Assembly: GCA_021809435.1 (NCBI GenBank) | Contig: JAKBAD010000010.1 | Span: 23,396-87,395, forward strand | Length of the DNA stretch: 64,000 bases | From: Pseudomonadota bacterium | GTDB lineage: Bacteria; Pseudomonadota; Alphaproteobacteria; Acetobacterales; Acetobacteraceae | Reading direction: 5' to 3' | Shown here: in pieces, positions 37,954 to 46,414 of the stretch | Numbering within the stretch: the first letter of the stretch is position 1 | How the letters are laid out: every line of letters begins with the position of its first letter | Made by a program: the position numbers and the translations under genes | The notes under the pieces: model-generated | Databases searched by the model: none | What the model was told of the DNA's origin: nothing | Seen by the model: only the letters and a program-made list of their open reading frames with translations

Positions 37954-38829
37954 TTGGTCAAACCGCTTCGCAAGGCCGTGCTTCCCGTTGCCGGCCTTGG
38001 CACTCGCTTCCTGCCCGCTACCAAGGCCATGCCCAAGGAGATGCTCCCCGTTGTCGATAAGCCGCTGATTCAGTACGCGGTCGATGAAGCGCGCGCCGCC
38101 GGCATCGATCAGTTCTGCATGGTCACCGGCCGCGGCAAAACCGCCCTGATCGACCATTTCGACATCGCCTTTGAACTCGAAGCCACGCTCGCCGAGCGTT
38201 CCAAGCGCGAGGCGCTGGAGCTGCTGCGCGAAGAGGCCATGCCGCCCGGCTCCATCACCACCGTCCGTCAGCAAGTGCCGCTTGGGCTTGGCCACGCCAT
38301 CTGGTGCGCGCGCAGCTTCATCGGCGATGATCCGTTCGCCATCCTGCTCCCCGATGATCTGGTGCTGAGCAAAACCCCCTGCACCGCTCAGCTCGCCAAG
38401 GTCTATAACGAGACCGGCGGCAATGTCGTCGCGGTCTCCGAGGTGCCGCGCGAACACACCAACCGCTATGGTATCCTGAAAGTTGGCGAGACGCATGGCG
38501 ACATCGTCGAGGTCACCGGCCTGGTCGAGAAACCCAAGCCCGAGGACGCCCCCTCCAACCTCTCGATCATCGGCCGCTATGTGCTGCTGCCCGAAGTGGT
38601 GAAATATCTCTCGCAAATGGAGCGCGGCGCCGGCAACGAGGTGCAGCTGACCGACGCCATGGCCAAAATGATCGGCCACACGCCTTTCCACGGCCTGAAA
38701 TTCGAAGGCAAGCGTTTCGATTGCGGTGACAAGATCGGCTTTCTCGAAGCCCAGATCGCCTTCTCCCTCGCCCGCCCCGATCTCGGCCCGGCGGTGCGCG
38801 AATTTCTCAAAAACTACGTCAACGCCTGA
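37954..38829 (+). CDS. galU: UTP-glucose-1-phosphate uridylyltransferase
   Basis: Makes UDP-glucose for polysaccharide and glycolipid synthesis. 291 aa from TTG 37954, preceded by AGGAGGA. Motifs: AVLPVAGLGTRFLPATKAMPKEMLPVVDKPLIQYAVDEA, LGLGHAIWCAR, LPDDLVL and KPKPEDAPSNLSIIGRYVL. Followed by a phosphohexomutase after 11 bases; together they turn glucose-6-phosphate into UDP-glucose. Confidence 0.95.
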   Translation: MVKPLRKAVLPVAGLGTRFLPATKAMPKEMLPVVDKPLIQYAVDEARAAGIDQFCMVTGRGKTALIDHFDIAFELEATLAERSKREALELLREEAMPPGSITTVRQQVPLGLGHAIWCARSFIGDDPFAILLPDDLVLSKTPCTAQLAKVYNETGGNVVAVSEVPREHTNRYGILKVGETHGDIVEVTGLVEKPKPEDAPSNLSIIGRYVLLPEVVKYLSQMERGAGNEVQLTDAMAKMIGHTPFHGLKFEGKRFDCGDKIGFLEAQIAFSLARPDLGPAVREFLKNYVNA

Positions 38830-38840
38830 AGAGCCCGATC

Positions 38841-40244
38841 ATGAGCTTCTCGCATAATTTCTCCAAAAGCTCGCTGCGTGAATATGATATTCGCGGCATT
38901 GTCGGCGAAACCCTGACCGAGGCCGATGCCTTCGCCATCGGGCGGGTGTTCGGCTCCATCGTGGTCGAGTCCGGTGGCCAGCGCGTGGCTGTCGGGCGTG
39001 ATGGCCGCCTGTCCTCGCCCATGCTCTCCGCGGCCCTGATCGAGGGGTTGATGGCGTCCGGCGCCGAGGTCATTGATGTCGGCCAGGGCCCGACCCCGAT
39101 GCTCTATTTCGCCTCCTTCTCAGAGCCCGCCGATGGCGCGGTGATGGTCACGGGCAGCCACAACCCGCCCAACTATAACGGCTTCAAGATGATGCTGAAG
39201 AACAAGCCGTTCTTTGGTGCTCAAATTCAAAATCTCGGCGCCCGCGCGGCCGCCGGCCAGGTGGTGCCCGCGGCCAAGGGCAGCGTGGTCACCAAAGACA
39301 TCACGCAAGCCTATGTCGAGCGCCTGCTGCAGGATTGGGATGGCGAGAAGACGCTGAAAGTGGTGTGGGACAATGGCAATGGCGCGGCGGGCGATGTGCT
39401 CACCCGCCTGGTCGCCAAGCTGCCGGGCAAGCATATCGTGCTCAACGCCAAGGTGGATGGCACCTTCCCCGCCCATCATCCCGACCCGACCGTGCCCAAG
39501 AATCTCGAGCAGCTGATCGATGCCGTGAAGAAGGAAGGCGCCGATGTCGGCGTGGCCTTCGATGGCGACGCCGACCGCATCGGCCTGGTCGATAATGAGG
39601 GCCATATCCTGTTCGGCGACCAGTTCCTCATCCTCATGGCGCGCGATGTGCTCAAATCCCACCCCGGCGCCACCATCATCGCCGATGTGAAGGCCAGCCA
39701 GATCCTGTTCGACGAAATCGCCAAAGCCGGCGGCGCGCCTCTGATGTGGAAAACCGGCCACTCGCTCATCAAATCCAAAATGGCCGAGGCCGGCTCGCCT
39801 TTGGCGGGCGAAATGTCGGGCCATATCTTCTATAACGACAAATGGTACGGGTTCGATGACGCACTCTACGCCGCCGTGCGCGTGCTGGGCGTGATCGCGC
39901 GCATGACGCCGAGCGTGGCTGAGTTCCGCGCCAGCCTGCCCGCCGTGCTCAACACGCCCGAGCTGCGCTTTGATTGCGCGGAAGACCGCAAATTCGCGGT
40001 GGTGGCCGAGGTGGCCGAGCGGCTGAAACAGGTGGGGGCCAAGGTCTCGGATACTGACGGTGTCCGCGTGAACACCGAGGATGGCTGGTGGCTGCTGCGT
40101 GCCTCCAACACCCAGGCGGTGCTGGTGGCGCGTGCCGAGAGCACCTCGGAGGCTGGCCTTTCTCGCCTCAAATCCGCCCTGGCCGCACAGCTTTCGGCAT
40201 CTGGCCTCGCCCCCGATTTCGAAGCCACCAACGCCGGTCATTAG
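38841..40244 (+). CDS. Phosphomannomutase/phosphoglucomutase
   Basis: 467 aa alpha-D-phosphohexomutase. Active-site phosphoserine loop TGSHNPPNYNGFKM, metal loop DGDADRIGLVD, sugar loop GEMSGHIFYND and phosphate-binding C-terminus RASNTQAVLVARAES. The EMSGH motif fits dual PMM/PGM enzymes of the AlgC group. Operon with galU, indicating nucleotide-sugar supply. Confidence 0.93.
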   Translation: MSFSHNFSKSSLREYDIRGIVGETLTEADAFAIGRVFGSIVVESGGQRVAVGRDGRLSSPMLSAALIEGLMASGAEVIDVGQGPTPMLYFASFSEPADGAVMVTGSHNPPNYNGFKMMLKNKPFFGAQIQNLGARAAAGQVVPAAKGSVVTKDITQAYVERLLQDWDGEKTLKVVWDNGNGAAGDVLTRLVAKLPGKHIVLNAKVDGTFPAHHPDPTVPKNLEQLIDAVKKEGADVGVAFDGDADRIGLVDNEGHILFGDQFLILMARDVLKSHPGATIIADVKASQILFDEIAKAGGAPLMWKTGHSLIKSKMAEAGSPLAGEMSGHIFYNDKWYGFDDALYAAVRVLGVIARMTPSVAEFRASLPAVLNTPELRFDCAEDRKFAVVAEVAERLKQVGAKVSDTDGVRVNTEDGWWLLRASNTQAVLVARAESTSEAGLSRLKSALAAQLSASGLAPDFEATNAGH

Positions 40245-40311
40245 AGCCAGGTGATATGAGATACGCTCGCATGGCGACCCCGTCCCATACCATTACACTC
40301 TAAGGTATAAA

Positions 40312-40356
40312 AATTTTTGAGGGGGTTTGGGGGACTTTTTATAAAAAGTCCCCCAA
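40312..40356. repeat. Extragenic palindrome, probable terminator (family 1)
   Basis: Lead-in AATTTTTGAGGGGGTTTGG (40312-40330) overlaps a perfect 14-bp palindromic stem: TTGGGGGACTTTTT at 40327-40340, loop AT, complement at 40343-40356. It lies between converging pgm and frmA. Confidence 0.65.
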
Positions 40357-40380
40357 CTCTTCCAAACAATCCCTTTAACC

Positions 40381-40444
40381 TAGAGGGTGATTCAGACTTC
40401 AGATCGCTCCGCAAAGCGGGGCAATCTGAAGTCATCGCACTCTA
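40381..40444. repeat. TAGAG-bounded palindromic element A
   Basis: Starts TAGAG (40381-40385) and ends CTCTA (40440-40444). Inside, GACTTCAGAT (40395-40404) pairs with ATCTGAAGTC (40424-40433) and encloses GCTCCGC-AAA-GCGGGGC. On the minus strand its terminal TAG is the stop codon of frmA. Element B at 46152 has the same design. Confidence 0.6.
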
Positions 40445-41554
40445 AAACATCACCACCGAGCGGATGCTCTCGCCCGCATGCATGAGGTCGAACGCCTCAT
40501 TGATGCGCTCGAGCGGCATGGTGTGGGTGATCAGATCATCGATATTGATCTTGCCCTCCATGTACCAATCCACAATTTTCGGCACATCGGTGCGGCCCCT
40601 GGCGCCGCCAAAGGCCGAGCCTTTCCACACTCGTCCCGTGACCAGCTGAAACGGCCTTGTGGCGATTTCGGCGCCGGCTGGCGCCACGCCGATGATAATG
40701 CTCTCCCCCCAGCCGCGGTGACAGGCTTCCAAAGCCTGGCGCATGACATTCACATTACCCGTGCAGTCAAACGTGTAATCCGCGCCGCCATCGGTCAAAT
40801 CCTGAATGGCCTGCACCACCTTGTCATTGCCCACCTCCTTGGGGTTGACGAAATGGGTCATGCCGAATTTCTCAGCCATTGCCCGTTTATCAGGGTTGAT
40901 GTCCACGCCGATGATGCGGTTCGCCCCCACCATCCGCGCGCCCTGGATGACATTGAGCCCAATGCCCCCCAGCCCGAACACCACAACATTAGACCCAGGC
41001 CGCACCTTGGCGGTGTAGATCACCGCGCCAATGCCGGTGGTCACCCCGCAGCCAATATAACAAATCTTATCAAACGGCGCGTCCTCGCGCACCTTGGCCA
41101 CCGCGATCTCGGGCAGCACGGTGAAGTTCGAGAAGGTCGAGCAGCCCATATAATGCATCACGGTCTCGCCCGAGCACGAGAACCGGCTGCTACCGTCGGG
41201 CATCACGCCCTTGCCCTGGGTGGCGCGAATACTGGTGCATAAATTCGAACGCTGCGAAAGGCAGGTTTTGCACTGGCGGCATTCGGGCGTGTAGAGCGGA
41301 ATAACATGGTCGCCTGGCTTCACGCTGGTCACCCCCGCGCCCACCTCGCGCACAATGCCCGCGCCCTCATGGCCCAGAATGGCGGGAAACAGCCCCTCTG
41401 AATCCAGCCCTTCGAGCGTATAGGCGTCGGTGTGGCAAACCCCCGTGGCCATGATCTCGACCAGCACCTCGCCGGGCCGCGGGCCTTCGAGGTCAACGGT
41501 TTCAATGGTCAATGGCTTATTCGCCGCCCAGGCGACGGCCGCGCGCGTTTTCAT
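40442..41554 (-). CDS. frmA: S-(hydroxymethyl)glutathione dehydrogenase (class III ADH)
   Basis: Oxidises S-hydroxymethylglutathione, detoxifying formaldehyde with glutathione (gshB at 24475). 370 aa from ATG 41554 ([18 protein letters not shown]), with GAGGAA upstream. Catalytic zinc ligands in [10 protein letters not shown] and GHEGAGIV, structural zinc [15 protein letters not shown], and NAD-binding [15 protein letters not shown] are present. An open N-terminal extension to 41614 lacks homology. The stop TAG belongs to palindromic element A. The usual downstream S-formylglutathione hydrolase gene is absent. Confidence 0.96.
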   Translation of the reverse strand: MKTRAAVAWAANKPLTIETVDLEGPRPGEVLVEIMATGVCHTDAYTLEGLDSEGLFPAILGHEGAGIVREVGAGVTSVKPGDHVIPLYTPECRQCKTCLSQRSNLCTSIRATQGKGVMPDGSSRFSCSGETVMHYMGCSTFSNFTVLPEIAVAKVREDAPFDKICYIGCGVTTGIGAVIYTAKVRPGSNVVVFGLGGIGLNVIQGARMVGANRIIGVDINPDKRAMAEKFGMTHFVNPKEVGNDKVVQAIQDLTDGGADYTFDCTGNVNVMRQALEACHRGWGESIIIGVAPAGAEIATRPFQLVTGRVWKGSAFGGARGRTDVPKIVDWYMEGKINIDDLITHTMPLERINEAFDLMHAGESIRSVVMF

Positions 41555-41641
41555 AGTGCGTTCCTCTTGCGTTGATACCGGGCCCCCCGGCCCGCCCCGC
41601 GCGCAGAAAAGCATTCCCCCGCCCGCACCGCAACTCGGGGG

Positions 41642-42061
41642 CTAAAAATCCTTGGTGCTGCGTTGGCGCTTCAGCGCGCTATGCTTCGATTTCGAGTCGA
41701 GTCGCCTGGTCTGCGAGCCCTTGGTAGGTTTGGTGGCGCGGCGCGCCTTGGGCACAATGGCCGCCTCGCGGATGAGCGCGAATAATTTCTCACGCGCCGC
41801 CTCGCGGTTGGCGAGCTGGCTGCGCTGCTCTTCGGCGGTGACGATGAGTATGCCAGCCCCGCTAAGCCGCTTGCCCGCCAGTCGCGCGAGTCGTACCTTC
41901 ACCGGCTCGGGCAGGGTGGTGTTGGCGCCCAGATTAAAGCGCAGCTCAACCGCAGTTGCCACCTTGTTCACATTCTGTCCGCCAGGGCCGGAGGCATGAA
42001 CAAAGAATTCCTCCAGATCGCGCTCGTCGACCTGGAGGCTCCGGGTAATTCGTATCAGCAT
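41642..42061 (-). CDS. arfB: Alternative ribosome-rescue peptidyl-tRNA hydrolase ArfB
   Basis: Releases peptides from ribosomes stalled without a stop codon. 139 aa. GGQ catalytic motif in FVHASGPGGQNVNKVATAVELRF, and the basic C-terminal tail (KARRATKPTKGSQTRRLDSKSKHSALKRQRSTKDF) that threads into the mRNA channel. Length fits ArfB rather than RF1/RF2. 25 bases downstream of rpmB on the same strand. Confidence 0.94.
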   Translation of the reverse strand: MLIRITRSLQVDERDLEEFFVHASGPGGQNVNKVATAVELRFNLGANTTLPEPVKVRLARLAGKRLSGAGILIVTAEEQRSQLANREAAREKLFALIREAAIVPKARRATKPTKGSQTRRLDSKSKHSALKRQRSTKDF

Positions 42062-42086
42062 CGGCGTTAAGCCGGTGCCAAAGCCA

Positions 42087-42386
42087 TCAAGCGGCTTTGG
42101 CTTCCTTCTTGGCCAGCGCCTTCTGCAGGCGGCGCTTCAGCTCCAGACCTTCGGTGGTCAGCTTGCTGTCATTCTGGCCAAGCAGATAAGAGTCGAGGCC
42201 GCCATTATGCTCGATGGTGCGGATCGCACGGGTCGAGAGGCGCAGGCGCACGGTACCGAGCGCATCGGAGATCAGGGAGATGACCTGCAGGTTCGGCAGG
42301 AACCGGCGGCGGGTCTTGTTGTTCGCGTGGCTGACATTATTGCCAGCTTGCACGGTCTTTCCGGTCAGGTCGCAACGGCGGGCCAT
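42087..42386 (-). CDS. rpmB: 50S ribosomal protein L28
   Basis: 99 aa, starting [34 protein letters not shown], the standard L28 N-terminus; no CxxC zinc pair beyond the single early Cys. It is followed by arfB on the same strand and preceded by a small unknown gene. Confidence 0.96.
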   Translation of the reverse strand: MARRCDLTGKTVQAGNNVSHANNKTRRRFLPNLQVISLISDALGTVRLRLSTRAIRTIEHNGGLDSYLLGQNDSKLTTEGLELKRRLQKALAKKEAKAA

Positions 42387-42469
42387 GGTACTTCCTCAAA
42401 AAACACAAAGCGGGCTGGATTGGGCCAGCCCGGATCAGGCGCGGCTTATGGGTGAAAAGGGCGGGCCCG

Positions 42470-42727
42470 TCAAGCCTTTCCGGCGTGGTCGGTGCCCTTG
42501 GCGCGGCTCATTTCGCCAGATTCTATGCTTTCAATGGCGTTATGCAGAATCTGCACCACCACATCGTCGGGCAGGCTGCGGGTCAGCAGCCCCACCGCGC
42601 CGCCCAGTAGCGCCGAGGCGATGGACAGCTCGGAGAGATTCTGCCCCATCATATATTCAATCGCCTTATCCACCACCGAGCCGGCGTGGCTCAGTTCCTG
42701 TTCGGGCATGCTTGCGGTGTCGCTCAT
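42470..42727 (-). CDS. Small hypothetical protein
   Basis: 85 aa (MSDTASMPEQELSHAGSVVDKAIEYMMGQNLSELSIASALLGGAVGLLTRSLPDDVVVQIL...). One moderately hydrophobic helix (SIASALLGGAVGLL) might touch membranes. GAGAG lies upstream of ATG 42727 on the minus strand. It sits between the ABC exporter and rpmB. No family recognised. Confidence 0.65.
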   Translation of the reverse strand: MSDTASMPEQELSHAGSVVDKAIEYMMGQNLSELSIASALLGGAVGLLTRSLPDDVVVQILHNAIESIESGEMSRAKGTDHAGKA

Positions 42728-42799
42728 CTCTGGTCTCTCAGGTCAAATTCGCCGCTGTCTTAGCGGCTGGGGGGCGGGTTTGCCATCCCCCGATATGGG

Positions 42800-44659
42800 C
42801 TATTGCGCGGCTTCTGTAAGGGCGTGAGCGTCTTGTTCGCTTTGCGCCGCCCACATGCCCGCATACACCCCGCCCGCATCGAGCAGCACCGCATGGTTGC
42901 CGCGCTCCACCACCTGGCCGCTCTGCAGCACCAAAATCTCGTCGGCATCGGTAATGGTCGAGAGCCGGTGGGCGATAACCACCGTGGTGCGGTGGGCGGC
43001 CACCTCGCGCAAGGCGGCCGAGATTTCCTGCTCGGTGGCGGTGTCGAGCGCACTGGTGGCTTCATCCAAAATAAGTATGCGCGGGTCTTTCAAAATAGTG
43101 CGGGCAATGGCCACGCGCTGTTTCTCCCCGCCCGAGAGCTTGAGCCCCCGCTCTCCCACCTTGGTCTTGTAGCCTTGGGGCAGCGAGATGATGAAGTCAT
43201 GAATCTGCGCCAGCCTGGCGGCGCGCTCCACCTCCTCGCGCGTGGCGCCGGGCTTGCCGTAGGCAATGTTGTAGAAGATCGAGTCGTTGAACAGCACCGT
43301 GTCTTGCGGCACCACGCCAATGGCCGCGCGCAGGCTGGTTTGCGCATAGTCGCGCACATCCACCCCATCCACCCGCACGGTACCGCCCGTCACGTCATAA
43401 AACCTGAACAGCAGCCGCGAGATGGTCGATTTACCCGAGCCCGTCGGCCCAACAAGGGCGATCTTCTGGCCCGGCCGGGCGGTGAAGCTCACGCCCTTCA
43501 AAATCTGCCGGTCGGGGTTATAGGCGAATTCGACCGCCTCGAACGTAATCTCGGCCGGCTCCCCATGGGCGGCGAGCATACGCGCGCCGGGCTGGTCCTT
43601 GACCTCCTGGTTGACCCGTAGCAGCGAGAACATCTGCTCCATGTCGATCAGCCCCTGGTTCAGGGTGAGATAGGTGAAGCCCAGAAAATTCAGCGGAATA
43701 TAGAGCTGCATCAGATAGGTGTTGATCAGCACGAAGCTGCCTACCGTCATGGTGTGGTGCACCACGCCAGATGCCGCCATCAGCATCATCACCCCCAAAG
43801 CCCCCGAAATGATCACCGCCTGGCCGATATTGAGCGCATTCAGCGAGACCTGGGATTTGACCGATGCCGCCTCATACCGCGCCAGGCTCTCATCAAAGCG
43901 CCGCGCCTCGTGATGCTCATTGCCAAAATATTTCACCGTCTCGAAGTTCAGCAGGCTATCGATCGCCTTGGTCTGGGCCTCGTTATCGGTCTCGTTCATG
44001 GCGCGGCGAAACTGCGTGCGCCAGGCGGTGAAGGCAAATGTGAACGCCACATAGCAGCCAATGGCGATGAAGGTGATCAGCGCATACCAGCCGTTGAACA
44101 AGTGCCAAAGCATAAAGGTGGTGAGCAACAGTTCCACAATGGTCGGCAGCAGGTTGAAGGTGGCCAGGCGCAAAACATTCTGTATGCCCAGCGTGCCGCG
44201 CAGGATGACATTCGAAAGCCCGCCGGTCTGGCGGTCGAGGTGAAAGCGCATCGAGAGCGCATGCAAATGCTCGAAGGTCTTGCGCGCGACCACGCGCGAG
44301 GCGCGCATCTGCACGGCGGCAAACAGCGCGTCCCTCAGCTCGCCAAAGCCCGCTGCCGCGATCCGCACCACCACATAGCCAATAATAAGTGCCGCCGGCA
44401 CCATGAGCGGCCCCGCGCCTTTCGAGAGCGCATCCACCGAATGGCCATACAATATAGGCACATAAACCGTGCCGACCTTGGCGAGAATCATGGAAATGGT
44501 GGCCAGCACCAGTCTCAGCCGCAAGGCGGGCTCGCCCGGCGGCCACAGATAGGGCATCAGAGACATTACCGTGGAAAATGACCCCGCGGGCTTCTTCTGC
44601 GTGGGGTCGGGGGCAAGATGGGGGTTGGCACGGGCGGCATTACGGGTCATGTCAGCCAC
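42800..44659 (-). CDS. Atm1/HMT-type ABC exporter (AtmA-like)
   Basis: 619 aa half-transporter: N-terminal membrane domain of six segments (about 45-330) and C-terminal ATPase with Walker A VGPTGSGKSTISRLL, signature LSGGEKQRVAIARTIL, Walker B RILILDEATSALD. The membrane domain (FEHLHALSMRFHLDRQTGGLSNVILRGTLGIQNVLR and SLLNFETVKYFGNE) matches Atm1-type exporters of glutathione-linked sulfur or metal species. The start is GTG 44659 or ATG 44650; a later Met at 44563 would remove a poorly conserved N-terminus. GTG 44659 abuts the divergent Nudix start at 44660. Confidence 0.9.
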   Translation of the reverse strand: MADMTRNAARANPHLAPDPTQKKPAGSFSTVMSLMPYLWPPGEPALRLRLVLATISMILAKVGTVYVPILYGHSVDALSKGAGPLMVPAALIIGYVVVRIAAAGFGELRDALFAAVQMRASRVVARKTFEHLHALSMRFHLDRQTGGLSNVILRGTLGIQNVLRLATFNLLPTIVELLLTTFMLWHLFNGWYALITFIAIGCYVAFTFAFTAWRTQFRRAMNETDNEAQTKAIDSLLNFETVKYFGNEHHEARRFDESLARYEAASVKSQVSLNALNIGQAVIISGALGVMMLMAASGVVHHTMTVGSFVLINTYLMQLYIPLNFLGFTYLTLNQGLIDMEQMFSLLRVNQEVKDQPGARMLAAHGEPAEITFEAVEFAYNPDRQILKGVSFTARPGQKIALVGPTGSGKSTISRLLFRFYDVTGGTVRVDGVDVRDYAQTSLRAAIGVVPQDTVLFNDSIFYNIAYGKPGATREEVERAARLAQIHDFIISLPQGYKTKVGERGLKLSGGEKQRVAIARTILKDPRILILDEATSALDTATEQEISAALREVAAHRTTVVIAHRLSTITDADEILVLQSGQVVERGNHAVLLDAGGVYAGMWAAQSEQDAHALTEAAQ

Positions 44660-45502
44660 ATGGCATCACCCGCGCAAATTTCAAAGCTCCTTGATCATAT
44701 TCATGCCTGCCATTCGGCGCGTTTGCCGGGCGGGCGGCTCACACTCTACGCGGGCGGGCACCATATCGGCTATCTCGCGCCGGCGCTGGCGGCCAAACTG
44801 GCCGAGCTCAGCCCCGATCTGGTGGTGCGTGGCCAAACCGCCATGCTCAGCGTCGAGGCGCTGCCCCGCCTGAACGATCTGGCCCGCCAGGCGGGCATTC
44901 CCACCCGCGCTGAGGATTTCGATGTCCGCGAAACCCCCGAGAGCCCTAGCCTGGGCGTGCTCGACCGTGGCGCCCTGCCATTGTTTGGCGTCATTGGGGT
45001 GGGGGTGCATCTCAACGGCCTGGTGCGCAAAGCCGGCGGCACGCATCTCTGGGTCGCCAAGCGCGCGGCCAATAAAAAGCTCGATCCCGGCAAGCTCGAC
45101 CATCTGGTGGCGGGCGGCGTGCCGGCCGGCTACTCGCCCTTCGCCACCCTGCTCAAGGAGGCCGACGAAGAAGCCGGCCTGCCCGGCGAATTGGCGGCGC
45201 AAGCGCGCGAGGTGGCGATGTTTCGCTATGATATGGAGCGCCCCGAAGGGCTGCGCCGCGACGCGCTCTATGCCTATGATCTCGAACTGCCTGAGAGCTT
45301 CGAGCCCAAGGCGATGGATGGCGAGGTGGAAAGCTTCGCCCTCTGGCCGCTGGCCCAGGTGCTCGAGGTGCTCACCACCACCGACGCCTTCAAATTCAAC
45401 GTCGCCCTGGTGCTGGCCGATTTGATGTGCCGGGAAAACATGCTCGACCGCGCCCAGTCTGTCGCGGTTCGGGACGCTTTGTTTCCCACTCAACCGGGCT
45501 GA
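44660..45502 (+). CDS. Nudix hydrolase with N-terminal DUF4743-like domain
   Basis: 280 aa. N-terminal half resembles the DUF4743/thiamine-pyrophosphokinase-associated domain; C-terminal Nudix domain has GGVPAGYSPFATLLKEADEEAGL (Gx5Ex7REUxEExGU-like with GY for the usual leading residues). Probably removes phosphate from a nucleotide or thiamine derivative; substrate unknown. ATG 44660 gives MASPAQISKLLDHI and no Shine-Dalgarno sequence is seen; an upstream frame to 44618 would overlap the exporter. Confidence 0.82.
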   Translation: MASPAQISKLLDHIHACHSARLPGGRLTLYAGGHHIGYLAPALAAKLAELSPDLVVRGQTAMLSVEALPRLNDLARQAGIPTRAEDFDVRETPESPSLGVLDRGALPLFGVIGVGVHLNGLVRKAGGTHLWVAKRAANKKLDPGKLDHLVAGGVPAGYSPFATLLKEADEEAGLPGELAAQAREVAMFRYDMERPEGLRRDALYAYDLELPESFEPKAMDGEVESFALWPLAQVLEVLTTTDAFKFNVALVLADLMCRENMLDRAQSVAVRDALFPTQPG

Positions 45503-45618
45503 TGCTGCGGCGCAGCAGAGCTGCGCAAAACGCACGCCCGTGAGATTGTGGAAAATAAGCGTCGAATCAGGTGCTTAGTTCATTGGTGCGGCATCTTGTG
45601 TGCGCTGCACCAAAAAAC

Positions 45619-45632
45619 TTGACCCAGATCAA
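45619..45632 (+). promoter_or_regulatory. FNR/FixK-like box upstream of the CBS-domain gene
   Basis: TTGACCCAGATCAA differs by one base from the TTGAT-N4-ATCAA consensus. It is centred 70 bases before ATG 45696. A TATTCT at 45674 is a possible -10, but that would place the start site inside the ribosome binding site, so the promoter position is unsettled. Confidence 0.55.
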
Positions 45633-45695
45633 CGCTCCCCCCAGCCCAAAAGGCTCATGAGCACGGCGTTCCCTATTCTACAGAGGTAATGAAAG

Positions 45696-46154
45696 ATGAT
45701 TACCGCGAACGTCATGACCGATCCGGTCACCGTCTCCCCTGATATGACCCTGGCCGAAGCCGCGCGGGTCATGCTCTCTGAAGCTGTTGGCTGCGTGCAG
45801 GTGGTGGATGACGCGGGCGCCCTGCTCGGCGTGCTCACCGAGAGCGATTTGCTACGCCATCCGTGCCTCGACTCCGATGGCCGCCACGTCAATTGGGTGC
45901 AAGGCTTTCTGGGCACCCAGCCACTCTGCGTCGATTATTCCCCTCGCCATAATGTGCCGGTGCGCGAGGTGATGATTCAAACCCCCGTTGCCGTCGCCCC
46001 CGAGGATCAGCTGGCCGACGTGGCCGCCCTGCTGGTGCGGCTCAATGTCAAGCGCCTGCCGGTGGTCGAGGATGGCACGCTGGTCGGCGTCGTCTCCATC
46101 GCCGATCTGGTCGGCGCGCTCACCCAGCAGCTGGGTGCCGCCGTCGCGCGCTAG
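45696..46154 (+). CDS. Two-CBS-domain protein
   Basis: 152 aa consisting of two CBS domains (ITANVMTDPVTVSPDMTLAEAARVMLSEAVGCVQVVDDAG... and VREVMIQTPVAVAPEDQLADVAALLVRLNVKRLPVVEDG...), which usually bind adenosine nucleotides and act as energy sensors. No catalytic domain. AGAGG precedes ATG 45696. A near-consensus FNR/FixK box upstream suggests induction at low oxygen, as for many such proteins (inference). The stop TAG is the first triplet of palindromic element B. Confidence 0.88.
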   Translation: MITANVMTDPVTVSPDMTLAEAARVMLSEAVGCVQVVDDAGALLGVLTESDLLRHPCLDSDGRHVNWVQGFLGTQPLCVDYSPRHNVPVREVMIQTPVAVAPEDQLADVAALLVRLNVKRLPVVEDGTLVGVVSIADLVGALTQQLGAAVAR

Positions 46155-46256
46155 AGCAATATTGGTTTAAATCGGATCGCCAGATACGATTTAAACCAAT
46201 GAAATTGCTCGTCAAAACATGAGTAGAGCGCGTGGGTGTAAACCTATCTCGCTCTA
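46152..46256. repeat. TAGAG-bounded palindromic element B (MITE-like)
   Basis: GAGCAAT (46154-46160) / ATTGCTC (46204-46210) enclose a perfect 14-bp pair ATTGGTTTAAATCG (46161-46174) / CGATTTAAACCAAT (46187-46200). A second pair TAGAGCG (46224-46230) / CGCTCTA (46250-46256) follows. The leading TAG is the stop codon of the CBS gene. The low GC inside contrasts with its surroundings. Confidence 0.65.
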
Positions 46257-46314
46257 ACCCAAGCGCCCGGCGGGCGCGGCCCGCGCGCCGGGCGGTTTTC
46301 CCGCAAATCCGCGC

Positions 46315-46343
46315 TTGACTCTCCAGCCCCGTCAGCGCATGAC
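46315..46343 (+). promoter_or_regulatory. Possible promoter of the ffh operon
   Basis: TTGACT (46315-46320), 17 bases, CATGAC (46338-46343). The -35 is good and the -10 weak; it lies about 70 bases before ffh. Confidence 0.3.
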
Positions 46344-46414
46344 CCTCGTCATCAAAACGTCGTGCTGCGAGGGTTCGCACCACGGCGCGTTTTGTGTTGT
46401 GGAGAAAAGCGCGC

